Shown: positions 55,496 to 64,000 of the stretch, piece by piece
Numbering within the stretch: position 1 is the stretch's first letter
How the letters are laid out: each line of letters opens with the position of its first letter
Source of the DNA: Thalassospira sp.
GTDB taxonomy: Bacteria; Pseudomonadota; Alphaproteobacteria; Rhodospirillales; Thalassospiraceae
Length of the DNA stretch: 64,000 bases
Direction: 5' to 3'
NCBI RefSeq assembly: GCF_030690045.1
Contig: NZ_JAUYHK010000011.1
Location: 372,001 to 436,000, forward strand
Translations under genes and position numbers: made by a program
Notes under the pieces: model-generated
The model's database searches: none
Seen by the model: only the letters and a program-made list of their open reading frames with translations
What the model was told of the DNA's origin: nothing

Positions 55496-56314
55496 ATGAT
55501 ACCCGCCGAAAATAATCTGCCCCGCAAGGATGACTTTATTGCTGTTCATGACCTTGGCAAATCCTTTGGGGCCGTGCATGCCCTGCGCGGTATCAGTTTT
55601 TCCGTGCCACGCGGTGAAACCATGGCGATTATCGGCCCGTCGGCCGCGGGCAAAAGCGTTTTGATGAAATGTCTGGTCGGGCTTTATGCCCCCGACACCG
55701 GACGCATTTGTCTGGACGGCGAGGATGTCAGCACCACCGGCAATGAAACCCGTAAAAAATGGGCCGAAAAAACCGGCATGCTGTTTCAGCATAATGCCCT
55801 GTTCGACAGTTTACAGGTTTGGGAAAATATCTGTTTTTCCCTGATCGAAAGCCGGAAATTATCCCGTAAGGTCGCCCGTGATCATGCGGTTGATCTTTTG
55901 GGGCTGGTCGGGCTTGACCCGGACAGTGCCGGTTTGCGGCCTTCGGATTTATCGGGCGGCATGCAAAAGCGTGTCGGCATTGCGCGCGCCATTGCCACTG
56001 ATCCTGAAATCCTGTTGCTGGATAATCCGACAGCCGGGCTGGACCCGGTCCTGTCCAATCATATTGAAAACATGATTGCGGCCATTGCCCAAAAACGGGG
56101 CACCACTGTTATCACCATCACCAACGACATGAAAATCGCACGGCACCGATACCAGAACCTTGCGATGCTGCATGACGGCACCCTGCAATGGACCGGCCCG
56201 ACCACCGAAATTGAAAATGCCGGAAATGCATATCTGACGCAAATGCTGAGCGGATCTTCACAGGGCCCGATCACCATGCGGACGGGCAAACGACAGGATC
56301 AGTTGTTCGCCTGA
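55496..56314 (+). CDS. Orphan MlaF-like ABC ATPase with altered catalytic residues
   Basis: A 272-residue ATPase of the MlaF/Mkl type (lipid-transport ABC systems). Walker [20 protein letters not shown]-loop [19 protein letters not shown] and signature [16 protein letters not shown] are good. Walker B reads [12 protein letters not shown], so the catalytic Glu is Asn177, and the switch region reads ITITNDM, so the H-loop His is Asn210. Both changes would be expected to impair hydrolysis. No mlaE, mlaD or mlaC gene is adjacent. ATG 55496 has no clear ribosome site. The 3' end overlaps the convergent DeoR gene by 16 bases. Confidence 0.82.
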   Translation: MIPAENNLPRKDDFIAVHDLGKSFGAVHALRGISFSVPRGETMAIIGPSAAGKSVLMKCLVGLYAPDTGRICLDGEDVSTTGNETRKKWAEKTGMLFQHNALFDSLQVWENICFSLIESRKLSRKVARDHAVDLLGLVGLDPDSAGLRPSDLSGGMQKRVGIARAIATDPEILLLDNPTAGLDPVLSNHIENMIAAIAQKRGTTVITITNDMKIARHRYQNLAMLHDGTLQWTGPTTEIENAGNAYLTQMLSGSSQGPITMRTGKRQDQLFA

Positions 56315-57075
56315 TTGCTTGTATAAACCGAGATATCGGCGTTCTCAAGAACCTCGTTCCATGATTTTCCGGGATGACTATCGATGAACAGGGCATCGAT
56401 TTCCGATAAATGGCCAAGCCGTACCATCGCCCGGCGGCCAAATTTCGAGACATCCGTACACAGGAATGTCTGGCGGGAATTCGAAATAATCGCCCGCGCC
56501 ACCCGGACTTCGCGATAATCAAAATCCATCAGGCTGCCGTCTTCATCCACGCCGGAAATGCCAATAATGGCGAAATCAACCTTGAACTGGCTGATGAAAT
56601 CAATCGTTGCCTCGCCAATAATGCCAAAATCGCGTTGACGGACCACGCCGCCCGCAATGATCACTTCAAACCCCGGATTGGCGGCGCAAATCTGGGCGAC
56701 ATGCAAATTATTGGTGATGATTTTCAGGTTCTTGTGTTCGGACAATGCCCGCGCCACTTCTTCGGTGGTCGTGCCGATATTGATAAACAGCGATGCGCCT
56801 TCGGGAATATGCCGGGCAACCAGATGCGCAATCTTGCGCTTGGCATCAAGGTTCAGCACCTGCCGGTCGGTATAGGCGGCATTTTCGGTGGTGGAAACAC
56901 TGGCCGCCCCGCCGTGATAGCGGGCAATCAGGCCTTCTTCGGCCATTTCATTGATGTCGCGCCGGATGGTTTGCGGGGTAACGTCAAAATGGGTCGCCAG
57001 ACCATCAATGGTCATAAAGCCGCTGACCGCAACCAGTTCCAGAATTTCCCGCCGCCGCCGGTCCAGCTTGCCCAT
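56299..57075 (-). CDS. DeoR/GlpR-family transcriptional regulator
   Basis: A 258-residue regulator with an N-terminal DeoR helix-turn-helix ([21 protein letters not shown], after [10 protein letters not shown]) and a C-terminal sugar-phosphate-binding domain with [25 protein letters not shown] and [12 protein letters not shown]. The effector is probably a phosphorylated sugar. It stands next to genes for nucleoside uptake and phosphorolysis, whose products include deoxyribose- and ribose-1-phosphates, so control of those genes is a reasonable guess; GlpR-like control elsewhere is equally possible. ATG 57075 has GGAG 8 bases upstream. Confidence 0.92.
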   Translation of the reverse strand: MGKLDRRRREILELVAVSGFMTIDGLATHFDVTPQTIRRDINEMAEEGLIARYHGGAASVSTTENAAYTDRQVLNLDAKRKIAHLVARHIPEGASLFINIGTTTEEVARALSEHKNLKIITNNLHVAQICAANPGFEVIIAGGVVRQRDFGIIGEATIDFISQFKVDFAIIGISGVDEDGSLMDFDYREVRVARAIISNSRQTFLCTDVSKFGRRAMVRLGHLSEIDALFIDSHPGKSWNEVLENADISVYTSNQANN

Positions 57076-57198
57076 GTTTCTCTCTCCGATATCGTATTTT
57101 TGATTTTTTCGTTCCCGAACAAAATGCGACCAATTGGCCCAAGATGCAAGCCCCGCAACACGATATTTCAAAGACTTGGCCGCAGACGCACAAAATCC

Positions 57199-58746
57199 CT
57201 AAAACAGCACAGGCACAATCAGCAATGTGACAATCACCAGCAGAACCAGGGCACACAGATTGATCAGAAACCCGGCCCGCACCATTTCCGCCACACTCAG
57301 ATAGCCGCTGCCAAACACAATGGCATTGGGCGGGGTTGCCACCGGCAACATAAAGGCACAACTGGCCGCCAGTGCGGTTGGAATAGCCAGCAACATCGGA
57401 TCGATCCCTTCGGCAAGGGCATAGGCCGACACCAGCGGCAGGAACGTCGCCGCCGTTGCGGTGTTCGATGTCAGATGGCTGATCAGAATAACCATCAAAC
57501 CAATCATGCCGATCTGAACGATCAAAGGAAGGTCCGGCAAATTTCCGGCATTTCCCGCCAACCACGCCGCCAGCCCGGTATCATTGATCATCCCGCCCAG
57601 TGCCAACCCGCCACCAACCAGCAACAACACCCCCCACGGCAGGCGGATCGTCGCCTTCCAGTCCAGAATATAAAGATTTTCCCGTGCTTTGACCGGGATG
57701 GCAAACAGCGCAACCGCCGCCAGCATGGCAATCGAGGCATCGCCCAGCGGAATACCCGGCATAACGGCCTGCAAGGCCGGGCGCAGCAGCCACAGCGACG
57801 CTGTAACCGCAAACACAATCGCCACCGTCCGTTCACCGCGCGACATCGGGCCAAGACCGTCAATCTGATCCTGCAAGGCCTTACAGGCGGCGTCCGGCAA
57901 GGCATCGTCCAGCGGATACACCACACGGGTCAGCAAAAACCAGCAGGCCAGCAACAGCAATGTCGCAAACGGCACACCAATCAGCATCCATTGCCCAAAG
58001 CCGATCTGAATACCATGCGTGGCGGCAAAATACCCGGCCAACAGGGCATTGGGCGGCGTTCCGATCAGCGTACCAACCCCGCCAATACTGGCCCCAAACG
58101 CGATACCCAGTAACAGTGACAAGGCCAGATTGCGGGTGGGCGGTGACAGTTTGCCCGCCGGATTGTCATCATCCCCGGCAAGCGACATGCCGTCATGATC
58201 ACGCAACAGATGGATCAGCGACAGGGCAATCGGCAACATCATGGTCGCCGTCGCAGTATTGCTGACCCACATCGACAAAAACGCCGTCGCCCCGATAAAC
58301 CCGCCAACCAGTGACGCCGGGCGAAACCCGACCCGTGCAAGAATCAACAGGGCAATCCGTTGATGCAGGTTCCAGCGCTCCATCGCCAGCGCAATCACAA
58401 AACCGCCCAAAAACATGAATAACAGCGGATTGGCATAATGCGGTGTAATGGTTTCAACCGTATTGATCGACAATAACGGGGCCAGTGCAACCGGCAGCAA
58501 GGCCGTTGCCGCAATCGGAATCGCTTCGGACAACCACCAGATCGCCATCAACGCCGCCAGCGCCGCCGCATGCCATGCGGCAAGCCCCATCCCGTCGGGT
58601 GGCGACATCATCAACATCCCCCCGAATGCCAGAATCCCGCCACACAGGCCGATCAACCGTCGCGGCACACCCGGCCTGCGCGGGGATGCCGGATTGGCTC
58701 CGGTCGAGGAAAAGGGCAACCGGTCAATCAAAGGAAAACGAAACAT
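57199..58746 (-). CDS. DASS/SLC13-family anion transporter
   Basis: A 515-residue inner-membrane carrier of the divalent anion:sodium symporter family. Both SNT signatures are present, SMWVSNTATATMMLPIAL in the first half and HLTSNTATAATFLPLVSAYA in the second, together with the helix-hairpin patterns ISGG-like GASIGGVGTLIGTPPN and VATPPNAIVFGSG. Dicarboxylates, citrate or sulfate are family substrates; none can be picked from sequence. ATG 58746 is used because AGGGG lies 6 bases upstream. It lies between the DeoR gene and deoA, all reverse. Confidence 0.9.
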   Translation of the reverse strand: MFRFPLIDRLPFSSTGANPASPRRPGVPRRLIGLCGGILAFGGMLMMSPPDGMGLAAWHAAALAALMAIWWLSEAIPIAATALLPVALAPLLSINTVETITPHYANPLLFMFLGGFVIALAMERWNLHQRIALLILARVGFRPASLVGGFIGATAFLSMWVSNTATATMMLPIALSLIHLLRDHDGMSLAGDDDNPAGKLSPPTRNLALSLLLGIAFGASIGGVGTLIGTPPNALLAGYFAATHGIQIGFGQWMLIGVPFATLLLLACWFLLTRVVYPLDDALPDAACKALQDQIDGLGPMSRGERTVAIVFAVTASLWLLRPALQAVMPGIPLGDASIAMLAAVALFAIPVKARENLYILDWKATIRLPWGVLLLVGGGLALGGMINDTGLAAWLAGNAGNLPDLPLIVQIGMIGLMVILISHLTSNTATAATFLPLVSAYALAEGIDPMLLAIPTALAASCAFMLPVATPPNAIVFGSGYLSVAEMVRAGFLINLCALVLLVIVTLLIVPVLF

Positions 58747-58845
58747 GGACATCCCCTGCAGAAAGGCCCCGCACCAGTGTGCAGGGCCATAAATTACAAG
58801 GTGATCATATATCTTCCGGGCGAACAGACAAGCCGTCAATGCCCC

Positions 58846-60186
58846 CTATTTGATTGTCGCCACAATCCGTTCCCGAACCGCCGGTCCCTGCCCGGTATCT
58901 ACTGCCACATCCGGTTCGCCAATCACAATGGCTTCGCGCAATAATTGGGTCGCCTGTGCCAACTGGTTTTCATCGCGCACATGGGCAACACACAACGGGG
59001 TTGCCGCCGATACCGCCTGCCCGACCTTGATGAAATCGGTGAAACCCACCGCGAAATCGATTTTCTGATCGGCACGGGTCCGCCCACCTTTCAGCGCAAC
59101 CAGTGCCAGACCAACCTTGCGCGCATCCATCGACACCACATGGCCGGTTTTTGCCGCCGTGATTTCGGCGCTCATCGGGGCCTGTTCCAGATGACGGTCG
59201 GGGTTATTCATAAAATCGACCGGCCCGCCCAGTTCGGCAACCATCTTGCCAAACACTTCGGCCGCCGCCCCGGAATCCAAGGCATCACGCGCCATTTGCA
59301 ACCCATGCGCCACGTCATTGGCCACCCGGGTCAGTGCCAACATCTCCGCCGCCAATGCCAGGGTGACGTCATAAACCCGTTTTTCCTGATGGCTGCCTTT
59401 CAAAAACGCAACGGCTTCCTTCACCTCCAGGGCATTACCGACCGTATCGCCCAGAACCTGATCCATATCGGTCAAAAGGGCGGTTGTCGGCACGCCATTA
59501 CGCACGGCAACCTCGGTGATACTGGTCGCCAGTTGCCGGGCACGGTCATAATTTTCCATGAAGGCACCGGATCCAAATTTGACATCCATCACCAGCGCAT
59601 CAAGCCCTGCTGCCAGTTTTTTCGACAGGATCGATGCGGTAATCAGCGGAATGGATTCCACCGTCGCCGTCACATCACGAATGCCATAAAACCGTTTGTC
59701 GGCGGGGGCAAGATCGGCCGTTTGCCCGATGATGGCACAGCCAACCTCGCGCGTGACACGCGCAAATTCGGCCAGATCGGGTGTTGTGCGATAACCGGGG
59801 ATCGAATCAAATTTATCAAGGGTGCCGCCGGTATGCCCCAGCCCCCGCCCGGAAATCATCGGCACAAAGGCCCCGCACGCACCGACAATCGGCCCCAGCA
59901 TCAGGCTGACCTTGTCCCCGACCCCGCCGGTCGAATGTTTGTCCACCACCGGCCCCTCAAGGCCCAGTTTTTTCCAGTCCAGAACGGTGCCTGAATCGCG
60001 CATATTGCGCGTCAGGGCGGCACGTTCATCCATTGTCATACCCTGAAAAAATATCGCCATCGCTAGGGCGGCAATTTGCCCCTCGCTGATGGAATCATCC
60101 GTAATCCCCTGCACGAAAAAGGCAATTTCGGCATCACTTAAAACATCGCCTTCGCGTTTGCGGCGAATGATTTCCTGCGGCAGCAT
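58846..60186 (-). CDS. deoA: Thymidine phosphorylase
   Basis: DeoA cleaves thymidine and deoxyuridine with phosphate to base plus deoxyribose-1-phosphate. The 446-residue protein is full length. The phosphate-binding signature [10 protein letters not shown] (residues 83-92) and [21 protein letters not shown] are intact, and the C-terminal alpha/beta region is complete. It follows punA by about 50 bases in the reverse nucleoside operon. Confidence 0.95.
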   Translation of the reverse strand: MLPQEIIRRKREGDVLSDAEIAFFVQGITDDSISEGQIAALAMAIFFQGMTMDERAALTRNMRDSGTVLDWKKLGLEGPVVDKHSTGGVGDKVSLMLGPIVGACGAFVPMISGRGLGHTGGTLDKFDSIPGYRTTPDLAEFARVTREVGCAIIGQTADLAPADKRFYGIRDVTATVESIPLITASILSKKLAAGLDALVMDVKFGSGAFMENYDRARQLATSITEVAVRNGVPTTALLTDMDQVLGDTVGNALEVKEAVAFLKGSHQEKRVYDVTLALAAEMLALTRVANDVAHGLQMARDALDSGAAAEVFGKMVAELGGPVDFMNNPDRHLEQAPMSAEITAAKTGHVVSMDARKVGLALVALKGGRTRADQKIDFAVGFTDFIKVGQAVSAATPLCVAHVRDENQLAQATQLLREAIVIGEPDVAVDTGQGPAVRERIVATIK

Positions 60187-60233
60187 CCATGACTCCCTGC
60201 GCTGGAAGATTAAAAATATCGTCCCAAAACCGG

Positions 60234-61037
60234 TTATTTCTGTTGGAAATACCGTAACAAAATCCGGATCAGATTGGCTGATCCTTCTTTGGACATTTCG
60301 ATGGTCTGGGCATGGGACAGCGGCGTTGCACTCATACCGGCGGCCAGATTGGTGATGTTTGATATCGCCGCTACCCGAAATCCCAGACGCCGTGCGATAA
60401 TATTTTCCGGCACGGTTGACATGCCAACCGCATCGGCCCCCATCACCCGCAACGCCCGGATTTCAGCCGGGGTTTCAAAACTGGGTCCGGTACACCAAGC
60501 ATAGGTGCCCTCAAACAAACGAATGCCCAGTTCGGCCGCCACATGTTTCAGGTCCGACCCGATTTCCGGATCATAAGGCACATTCATATCCACAAAACGG
60601 TCATCACCATGATAGCCAATCAAAGGATTCGGGCCAAACAGGCTGATATGATCGGCAATCAGCATCAGATTGCCCGGTGTCGCCTCGGCCAAAAGCGACC
60701 CGGCGGCATTGGTCAGGATCAGATCATCCGCCCCCAACCGGCGCAAAACTTCCAGTGGTTCGGCCATGATATTGGACCGGCCATGTTCGTAATAATGTGC
60801 CCGTCCCTGCATCACGACAACCGGCACCGCCCCGATCCGGCCCAGAACCAGCCGCCCGCCATGCCCGGAAACAGTCGGTTTGGGAAAACCCGGCAGATCG
60901 GCAAAATCGATGAAAATCGCATCGCTGACCGCCTCGGTCACACCGCCCAGACCGCTGCCCAGAACAAGCGCTGTTTCGGCGGTGAAACCCGGCGCACGAT
61001 CGTCGATCACCTCCAGCGCCTTGCTGACATTGCTCAT
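60234..61037 (-). CDS. Purine-nucleoside phosphorylase (trimeric type)
   Basis: A phosphorylase of the trimeric PNP/MTAP family (267 residues) that cleaves inosine or guanosine to base and ribose-1-phosphate. [14 protein letters not shown] (phosphate loop), [31 protein letters not shown] and the base-binding [12 protein letters not shown] plus [14 protein letters not shown] are present. It overlaps cdd by 4 bases and precedes deoA, so it is part of a nucleoside-salvage operon. Confidence 0.94.
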   Translation of the reverse strand: MSNVSKALEVIDDRAPGFTAETALVLGSGLGGVTEAVSDAIFIDFADLPGFPKPTVSGHGGRLVLGRIGAVPVVVMQGRAHYYEHGRSNIMAEPLEVLRRLGADDLILTNAAGSLLAEATPGNLMLIADHISLFGPNPLIGYHGDDRFVDMNVPYDPEIGSDLKHVAAELGIRLFEGTYAWCTGPSFETPAEIRALRVMGADAVGMSTVPENIIARRLGFRVAAISNITNLAAGMSATPLSHAQTIEMSKEGSANLIRILLRYFQQK

Positions 61038-61456
61038 TTCAAATTCTCCGGGCCAAAGGAATGGGGCAATAATTCTTCACGTGTCAGCGTAAAAAGATGC
61101 CGCCCGTCTTCGGTCACAATATGGATCAAAGCATCCGGCCCGGTAAATTCACGAATTTTCTGGCGGCAACCGCCACAGGGCGTACAGGCCATATCGCCCA
61201 TGCCAACCACAACAATTTCGCTGAATTTTCTCTCGCCCGATAAAACCATGGCTGAAATCGCCCCGGCTTCGGCACAAACCCCTTCGGGATAGGCGGCATT
61301 TTCAACATTGCAACCGGGAATGATCGCGCCCTTTTCCGTACGAAGGGCCGTTCCGACATGAAAATTGGAATAAGGCGCATAGGCGTTCTTTTGCGCCGCC
61401 TGGGCGGCGGCAACCAGATCGGCAGGTGCCCCTGATTTCTTCTCAATATCTGTCAT
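61034..61456 (-). CDS. cdd: Cytidine deaminase
   Basis: Cdd converts cytidine and deoxycytidine to uridine and deoxyuridine. The 140-residue protein is of the short tetrameric type. Catalytic and zinc-binding residues are visible: Cys61 and Glu63 in EGVCAEAGAI and Cys94 and Cys97 in CTPCGGCRQK. It lies 15 bases after the ABC permease gene and overlaps the purine-nucleoside phosphorylase gene by 4 bases. Confidence 0.96.
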   Translation of the reverse strand: MTDIEKKSGAPADLVAAAQAAQKNAYAPYSNFHVGTALRTEKGAIIPGCNVENAAYPEGVCAEAGAISAMVLSGERKFSEIVVVGMGDMACTPCGGCRQKIREFTGPDALIHIVTEDGRHLFTLTREELLPHSFGPENLK

Positions 61457-61471
61457 TGTGATCTTTCCAAA

Positions 61472-62443
61472 TCAACGTTCCTTGACATAGGGACGCCCCA
61501 GCGATTTCGGCGCAACCGCCTTGCCAATAAAGCCAGCCAGAAGAATGACCGTCAGGATATAGGGCAAGGCCTGAATCGCCTGTACCGGCACCTCGCCAAT
61601 CCCCGGCAGGTTTACCCCCTGCAAACGGGTGGCGACGGCATCAAGAAATCCGAATAACAGACAGGCAAACATTGTCGGGAAAGGTCGCCATTTGCCAAAC
61701 ACCATGGCCGCCAGCGCAATATAACCCTTGCCCGCCGTCATATCCTGCAAGAAAGACGCCCCTTGCGCGATCGACAAATACGCCCCGGACATCCCGACCA
61801 GAATGCCACTACAAATCACCGCACGATAACGCATCAGAACCACACTGATCCCGGCGGTATCCACCGCACCCGGATTTTCTCCAACGGCCCGCAGGCGCAA
61901 TCCGAACCGGGTGCGATACATCACCCACCAACTAAACGGTACGGCGACAAAAGCAATATAAACCAGAATGTTATGGCCGCTCAGCAATTCGGAATAAATC
62001 GGCCCGATGACGGGCACATCGGCCATCGCCTCCGCCCCCGGAAAGGTGATCGGCTGAAACCGGGAACCGCGATCAAGGGCCGGGGTTTTCCCGCCCTGCG
62101 CAAACAGCGCAATCCCGACCAGTGCCGTCAGGCCCGACATCAGAATATTGATTGCCATGCCCGATACCACCTGATTGCCCTTATGGGTGATGCAGGCAAA
62201 CCCGTGCAGCAACGACAGCAAAATGGTCGCGGCAATCGCCGCCAGCAATCCAAACCACGGATTCCCCAGATAATAGGCCACCGACGCCGCCGCAAACGCC
62301 CCGCCCAGCATCATGCCTTCAAGGGCCAGATTGATGGTGCCGGACCGTTCGGAAAACATCCCGGCCAATGCGGCCAGAACCAGCGGGGTCGATGTGCGCA
62401 AGGTCGCATCAAGGATCAGGATGACCAGATTGAATGTTTCCAT
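61472..62443 (-). CDS. Nucleoside-type ABC transporter permease (second)
   Basis: A 323-residue inner-membrane permease of the branched-chain/ribose-type superfamily, as in BmpABC and Nup nucleoside importers. ALAGMFSERSGTINLALEGMML near the start and RFGLRLRAVGENPGAVDTAGI (the coupling region) are diagnostic. ATG 62443 overlaps the stop of the upstream permease (TGATG), with GGAGG 7 bases before it. The cytidine deaminase gene follows by 28 bases; the coupling to salvage enzymes supports nucleosides as substrates. Confidence 0.92.
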   Translation of the reverse strand: METFNLVILILDATLRTSTPLVLAALAGMFSERSGTINLALEGMMLGGAFAAASVAYYLGNPWFGLLAAIAATILLSLLHGFACITHKGNQVVSGMAINILMSGLTALVGIALFAQGGKTPALDRGSRFQPITFPGAEAMADVPVIGPIYSELLSGHNILVYIAFVAVPFSWWVMYRTRFGLRLRAVGENPGAVDTAGISVVLMRYRAVICSGILVGMSGAYLSIAQGASFLQDMTAGKGYIALAAMVFGKWRPFPTMFACLLFGFLDAVATRLQGVNLPGIGEVPVQAIQALPYILTVILLAGFIGKAVAPKSLGRPYVKER

Positions 62444-63561
62444 CACGCGGCCTCCTGCGCCATTTTGCGGGATCGCCATGCGATGTAAATCTGCGTCACA
62501 CGCGGACGGAACATATGTTCCATCGCGCCGGTAAACAAAATCACCAACCCCTGAATAACCACCACCATATCATTGGAAATCGTCGGTATTTCAAACGACA
62601 ATTCCGCACCGCCCTGATACAGCATGCCAAACAGCAAGGCCGCCAGAAAAATGCCGACCGGATGGTTGCGCCCCATCAGACCAACCGCAATGCCGACAAA
62701 ACCATACCCCGCGGTAAAGTCGATCAACAAGCGGTGCTGAACGCCCATGACCTCGTTCAGCGCCATGAAAGCAGCCAATGCGCCGGAAATCAGCATCGCC
62801 ATAATCACATAACGGCCCGGATCAATCCCGGCATAGGTCGCAGCATGGGCATTGGCCCCGACGGTGCGAATGGCATAGCCCCAACGGGTGTGCCAGATAA
62901 ACAGCCAGACCAGAACACAGCAAATGATCGCATAGACAAAGGACAGGTTCAAAGGGCTGCTGGCCATATCAATCCCGAACGATGCCGCAATATCATGGAT
63001 AAACGGCAACCGCAGATGTTCGGCAATGGTTTCGCTTTCCGGCGTCATCGAACCGGTGGGCCGCAAAATATTGACCAGCACATAAACAATCAGCGACGAG
63101 GCAATGAAATTGAACATGATCGTCGTGATCACAATGTGCGATCCGCGCCGCGCCTGCAAATAGGCCGGAATATAGGCCCACGCCGCCCCGAACGCCGCCG
63201 ATGCCATGATTGCGACAATCAGCATGATCGGGAATGGCAGAAAATCCAGATAAAGGGCCGCCAGAATAACTCCAAGCCCGCCGAAATACGCCTGCCCTTC
63301 GGCCCCGATATTAAACAGGCCGCAATGAAAGGCGACGGCAAAGGCAAGGCCGGTAAAGATAAAATTGGTAGTGTAATACAGGGTATAGCCAATCGCTTCG
63401 TCATAGCCAAAAGCCCCATAAATCAGGATTTCGACCACCTCAAGCGGGCTTTCGCCAATCGCCAGCACCACCAGCCCGGAAATCAGAAACGCCATCGCCA
63501 GATTAAGAATGGGCAGAACCCCTGCATCAATCCAGCGCGGCAATTGAAGACTGGTCGTCAT
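62443..63561 (-). CDS. Nucleoside-type ABC transporter permease (first)
   Basis: A 372-residue permease paired with the gene at 61472. [20 protein letters not shown], the permease signature, and [21 protein letters not shown] are clear. There are about nine hydrophobic helices. It overlaps the upstream ATPase gene by 4 bases and the downstream permease gene by 1 base, so the three are translationally coupled. Confidence 0.93.
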   Translation of the reverse strand: MTTSLQLPRWIDAGVLPILNLAMAFLISGLVVLAIGESPLEVVEILIYGAFGYDEAIGYTLYYTTNFIFTGLAFAVAFHCGLFNIGAEGQAYFGGLGVILAALYLDFLPFPIMLIVAIMASAAFGAAWAYIPAYLQARRGSHIVITTIMFNFIASSLIVYVLVNILRPTGSMTPESETIAEHLRLPFIHDIAASFGIDMASSPLNLSFVYAIICCVLVWLFIWHTRWGYAIRTVGANAHAATYAGIDPGRYVIMAMLISGALAAFMALNEVMGVQHRLLIDFTAGYGFVGIAVGLMGRNHPVGIFLAALLFGMLYQGGAELSFEIPTISNDMVVVIQGLVILFTGAMEHMFRPRVTQIYIAWRSRKMAQEAA

Positions 63562-64000
63562 TGTCCTGCCTCCGCATGGGCCTGTTCGGGGGCAACCCCG
63601 GCCATCATCAGGCCCAAAGCCCGCTCATTGGCCATACCCCCGGCAACTTCACCGACAATAACGCCGTCGCACATCACAAGAATACGATCCGAAAGCGACA
63701 TGATTTCATCAAGTTCCACCGATACCAGCAACACGGCCTTGCCTGCATCACGCATCGCAACCAGCCGTTTGTGAATGAATTCAATCGCGCCGATATCCAC
63801 ACCGCGTGTCGGTTGCCCGACCAGCAACAAAGCAGGATCGCGCATGATTTCACGCGCCAGAACCAGTTTTTGCTGGTTCCCGCCCGAAAAATTCGCGGCT
63901 TTCAAATCCGGGTCGGCCGGACGCACATCAAATTCATCCATCAGATGTTGCGTCGTGGTGCGGATTGCCTCCCAGTCCAGTAACAGATTGCGTTGATAGG
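63558..64000 (-). CDS. Nucleoside-type ABC transporter ATPase, C-terminal part (start outside window)
   Basis: The last 147 codons of a two-domain sugar/nucleoside-type ABC ATPase; the frame is open to the window edge, so the N-terminal part and first nucleotide-binding domain lie beyond it. [13 protein letters not shown] precedes the second-domain signature [17 protein letters not shown], and the Walker B region [20 protein letters not shown] has Gln in place of the catalytic Glu, as is usual for the second domain of this class. A lipoprotein binding-protein gene may lie further upstream. Confidence 0.92.
   Translation of the reverse strand, partial: YQRNLLLDWEAIRTTTQHLMDEFDVRPADPDLKAANFSGGNQQKLVLAREIMRDPALLLVGQPTRGVDIGAIEFIHKRLVAMRDAGKAVLLVSVELDEIMSLSDRILVMCDGVIVGEVAGGMANERALGLMMAGVAPEQAHAEAGQ

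Noticed and set aside
56410..58113. 567-codon open frame on the + strand across the DeoR and DASS genes
   Set aside because: It crosses two well-supported reverse genes and their gap, is full of Arg/His/Gln, and has no motif.
62434..63774. 446-codon + strand frame opposite the ABC permease
   Set aside because: It is a composition shadow of the permease; no ribosome site and no motif.
63558..64000. Loss of the catalytic Glu in the ABC ATPase (VGQPTRG)
   Set aside because: Gln or another residue here is usual for the second nucleotide-binding domain of ribose/nucleoside-type ABC ATPases, so it is not an anomaly as it is in the MlaF-like gene.

Overview
This window is chromosomal DNA of an alphaproteobacterium. 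It is most likely a marine Rhodospirillales member of the Thalassospira type; that is inferred from gene content, not from any search. Supporting signs are a PopZ-type polar organiser next to valS, tolC and a Pcm-like methyltransferase, an aapJQMP general amino-acid transporter, a fused SecDF, DUF1491 and DUF599 proteins, and moderate G+C with even codon use. I saw no insertion sequence, prophage, integrase, CRISPR array or rRNA. Almost all the DNA is accounted for by compact genes, often in operons with 4-base ATGA overlaps.

Layout. 1-483 is the 3' end of exonuclease III. 546-1487 is ribB (reverse) behind an FMN riboswitch. 1555-4417 is a reverse pabB-pabA-pabC operon for p-aminobenzoate (folate). 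4548-10526 is a reverse block of valS, popZ, tolC, a rhodanese and a Pcm-like methyltransferase. 10877-13306 is an Aer-like chemoreceptor ending in a PilZ domain. 13411-15275 carries tRNA-Cys and two identical tRNA-Asn genes flanking an aldo/keto reductase and an Atu4866-like protein. 15345-19802 holds a small unknown protein, a large acyl-CoA synthetase/GNAT fusion, a MerR regulator and a small exported protein; 19800-22379 is a stand-alone SecDF fusion.

22405-28817 is a cobalt/nickel locus. A reverse MFS exporter with a histidine-rich tail faces a forward set: one DUF4198 gene, a cobalamin riboswitch, a second DUF4198 gene, then cbiM, cbiL, cbiQ and cbiO, an ECF-type metal importer. Uptake would be shut off by cobalamin, and the exporter would remove excess metal.

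28894-41407 is housekeeping and conserved-unknown genes: DUF924, TrpD2/YbiB, YaaA, parvulin, DUF1491 with a cytosolic M23-type protein, DUF599, an MFS carrier, thrS, a TPR protein, a SPOR lipoprotein and msrA. 41420-50580 has an IclR regulator, a membrane protein with an internal repeat, an AlkC-type DNA glycosylase, two tandem soluble chemotaxis-like proteins with a C-terminal Cache domain, a TauE/SafE carrier, moaB and acetoacetyl-CoA synthetase. 51127-55373 is aapJQMP, followed by an orphan MlaF-like ATPase whose catalytic residues are altered. 56299-64000 is reverse and concerns nucleosides: a DeoR regulator, a DASS carrier, thymidine phosphorylase, purine-nucleoside phosphorylase, cytidine deaminase and a nucleoside-type ABC importer that runs off the window.

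The points most worth a second look are the cobalamin-riboswitch metal locus with duplicated DUF4198 proteins and predicted N-terminal histidines, the tandem inverted-architecture MCP/Cache proteins, and the MlaF-like ATPase with both catalytic Glu and switch His changed to Asn.
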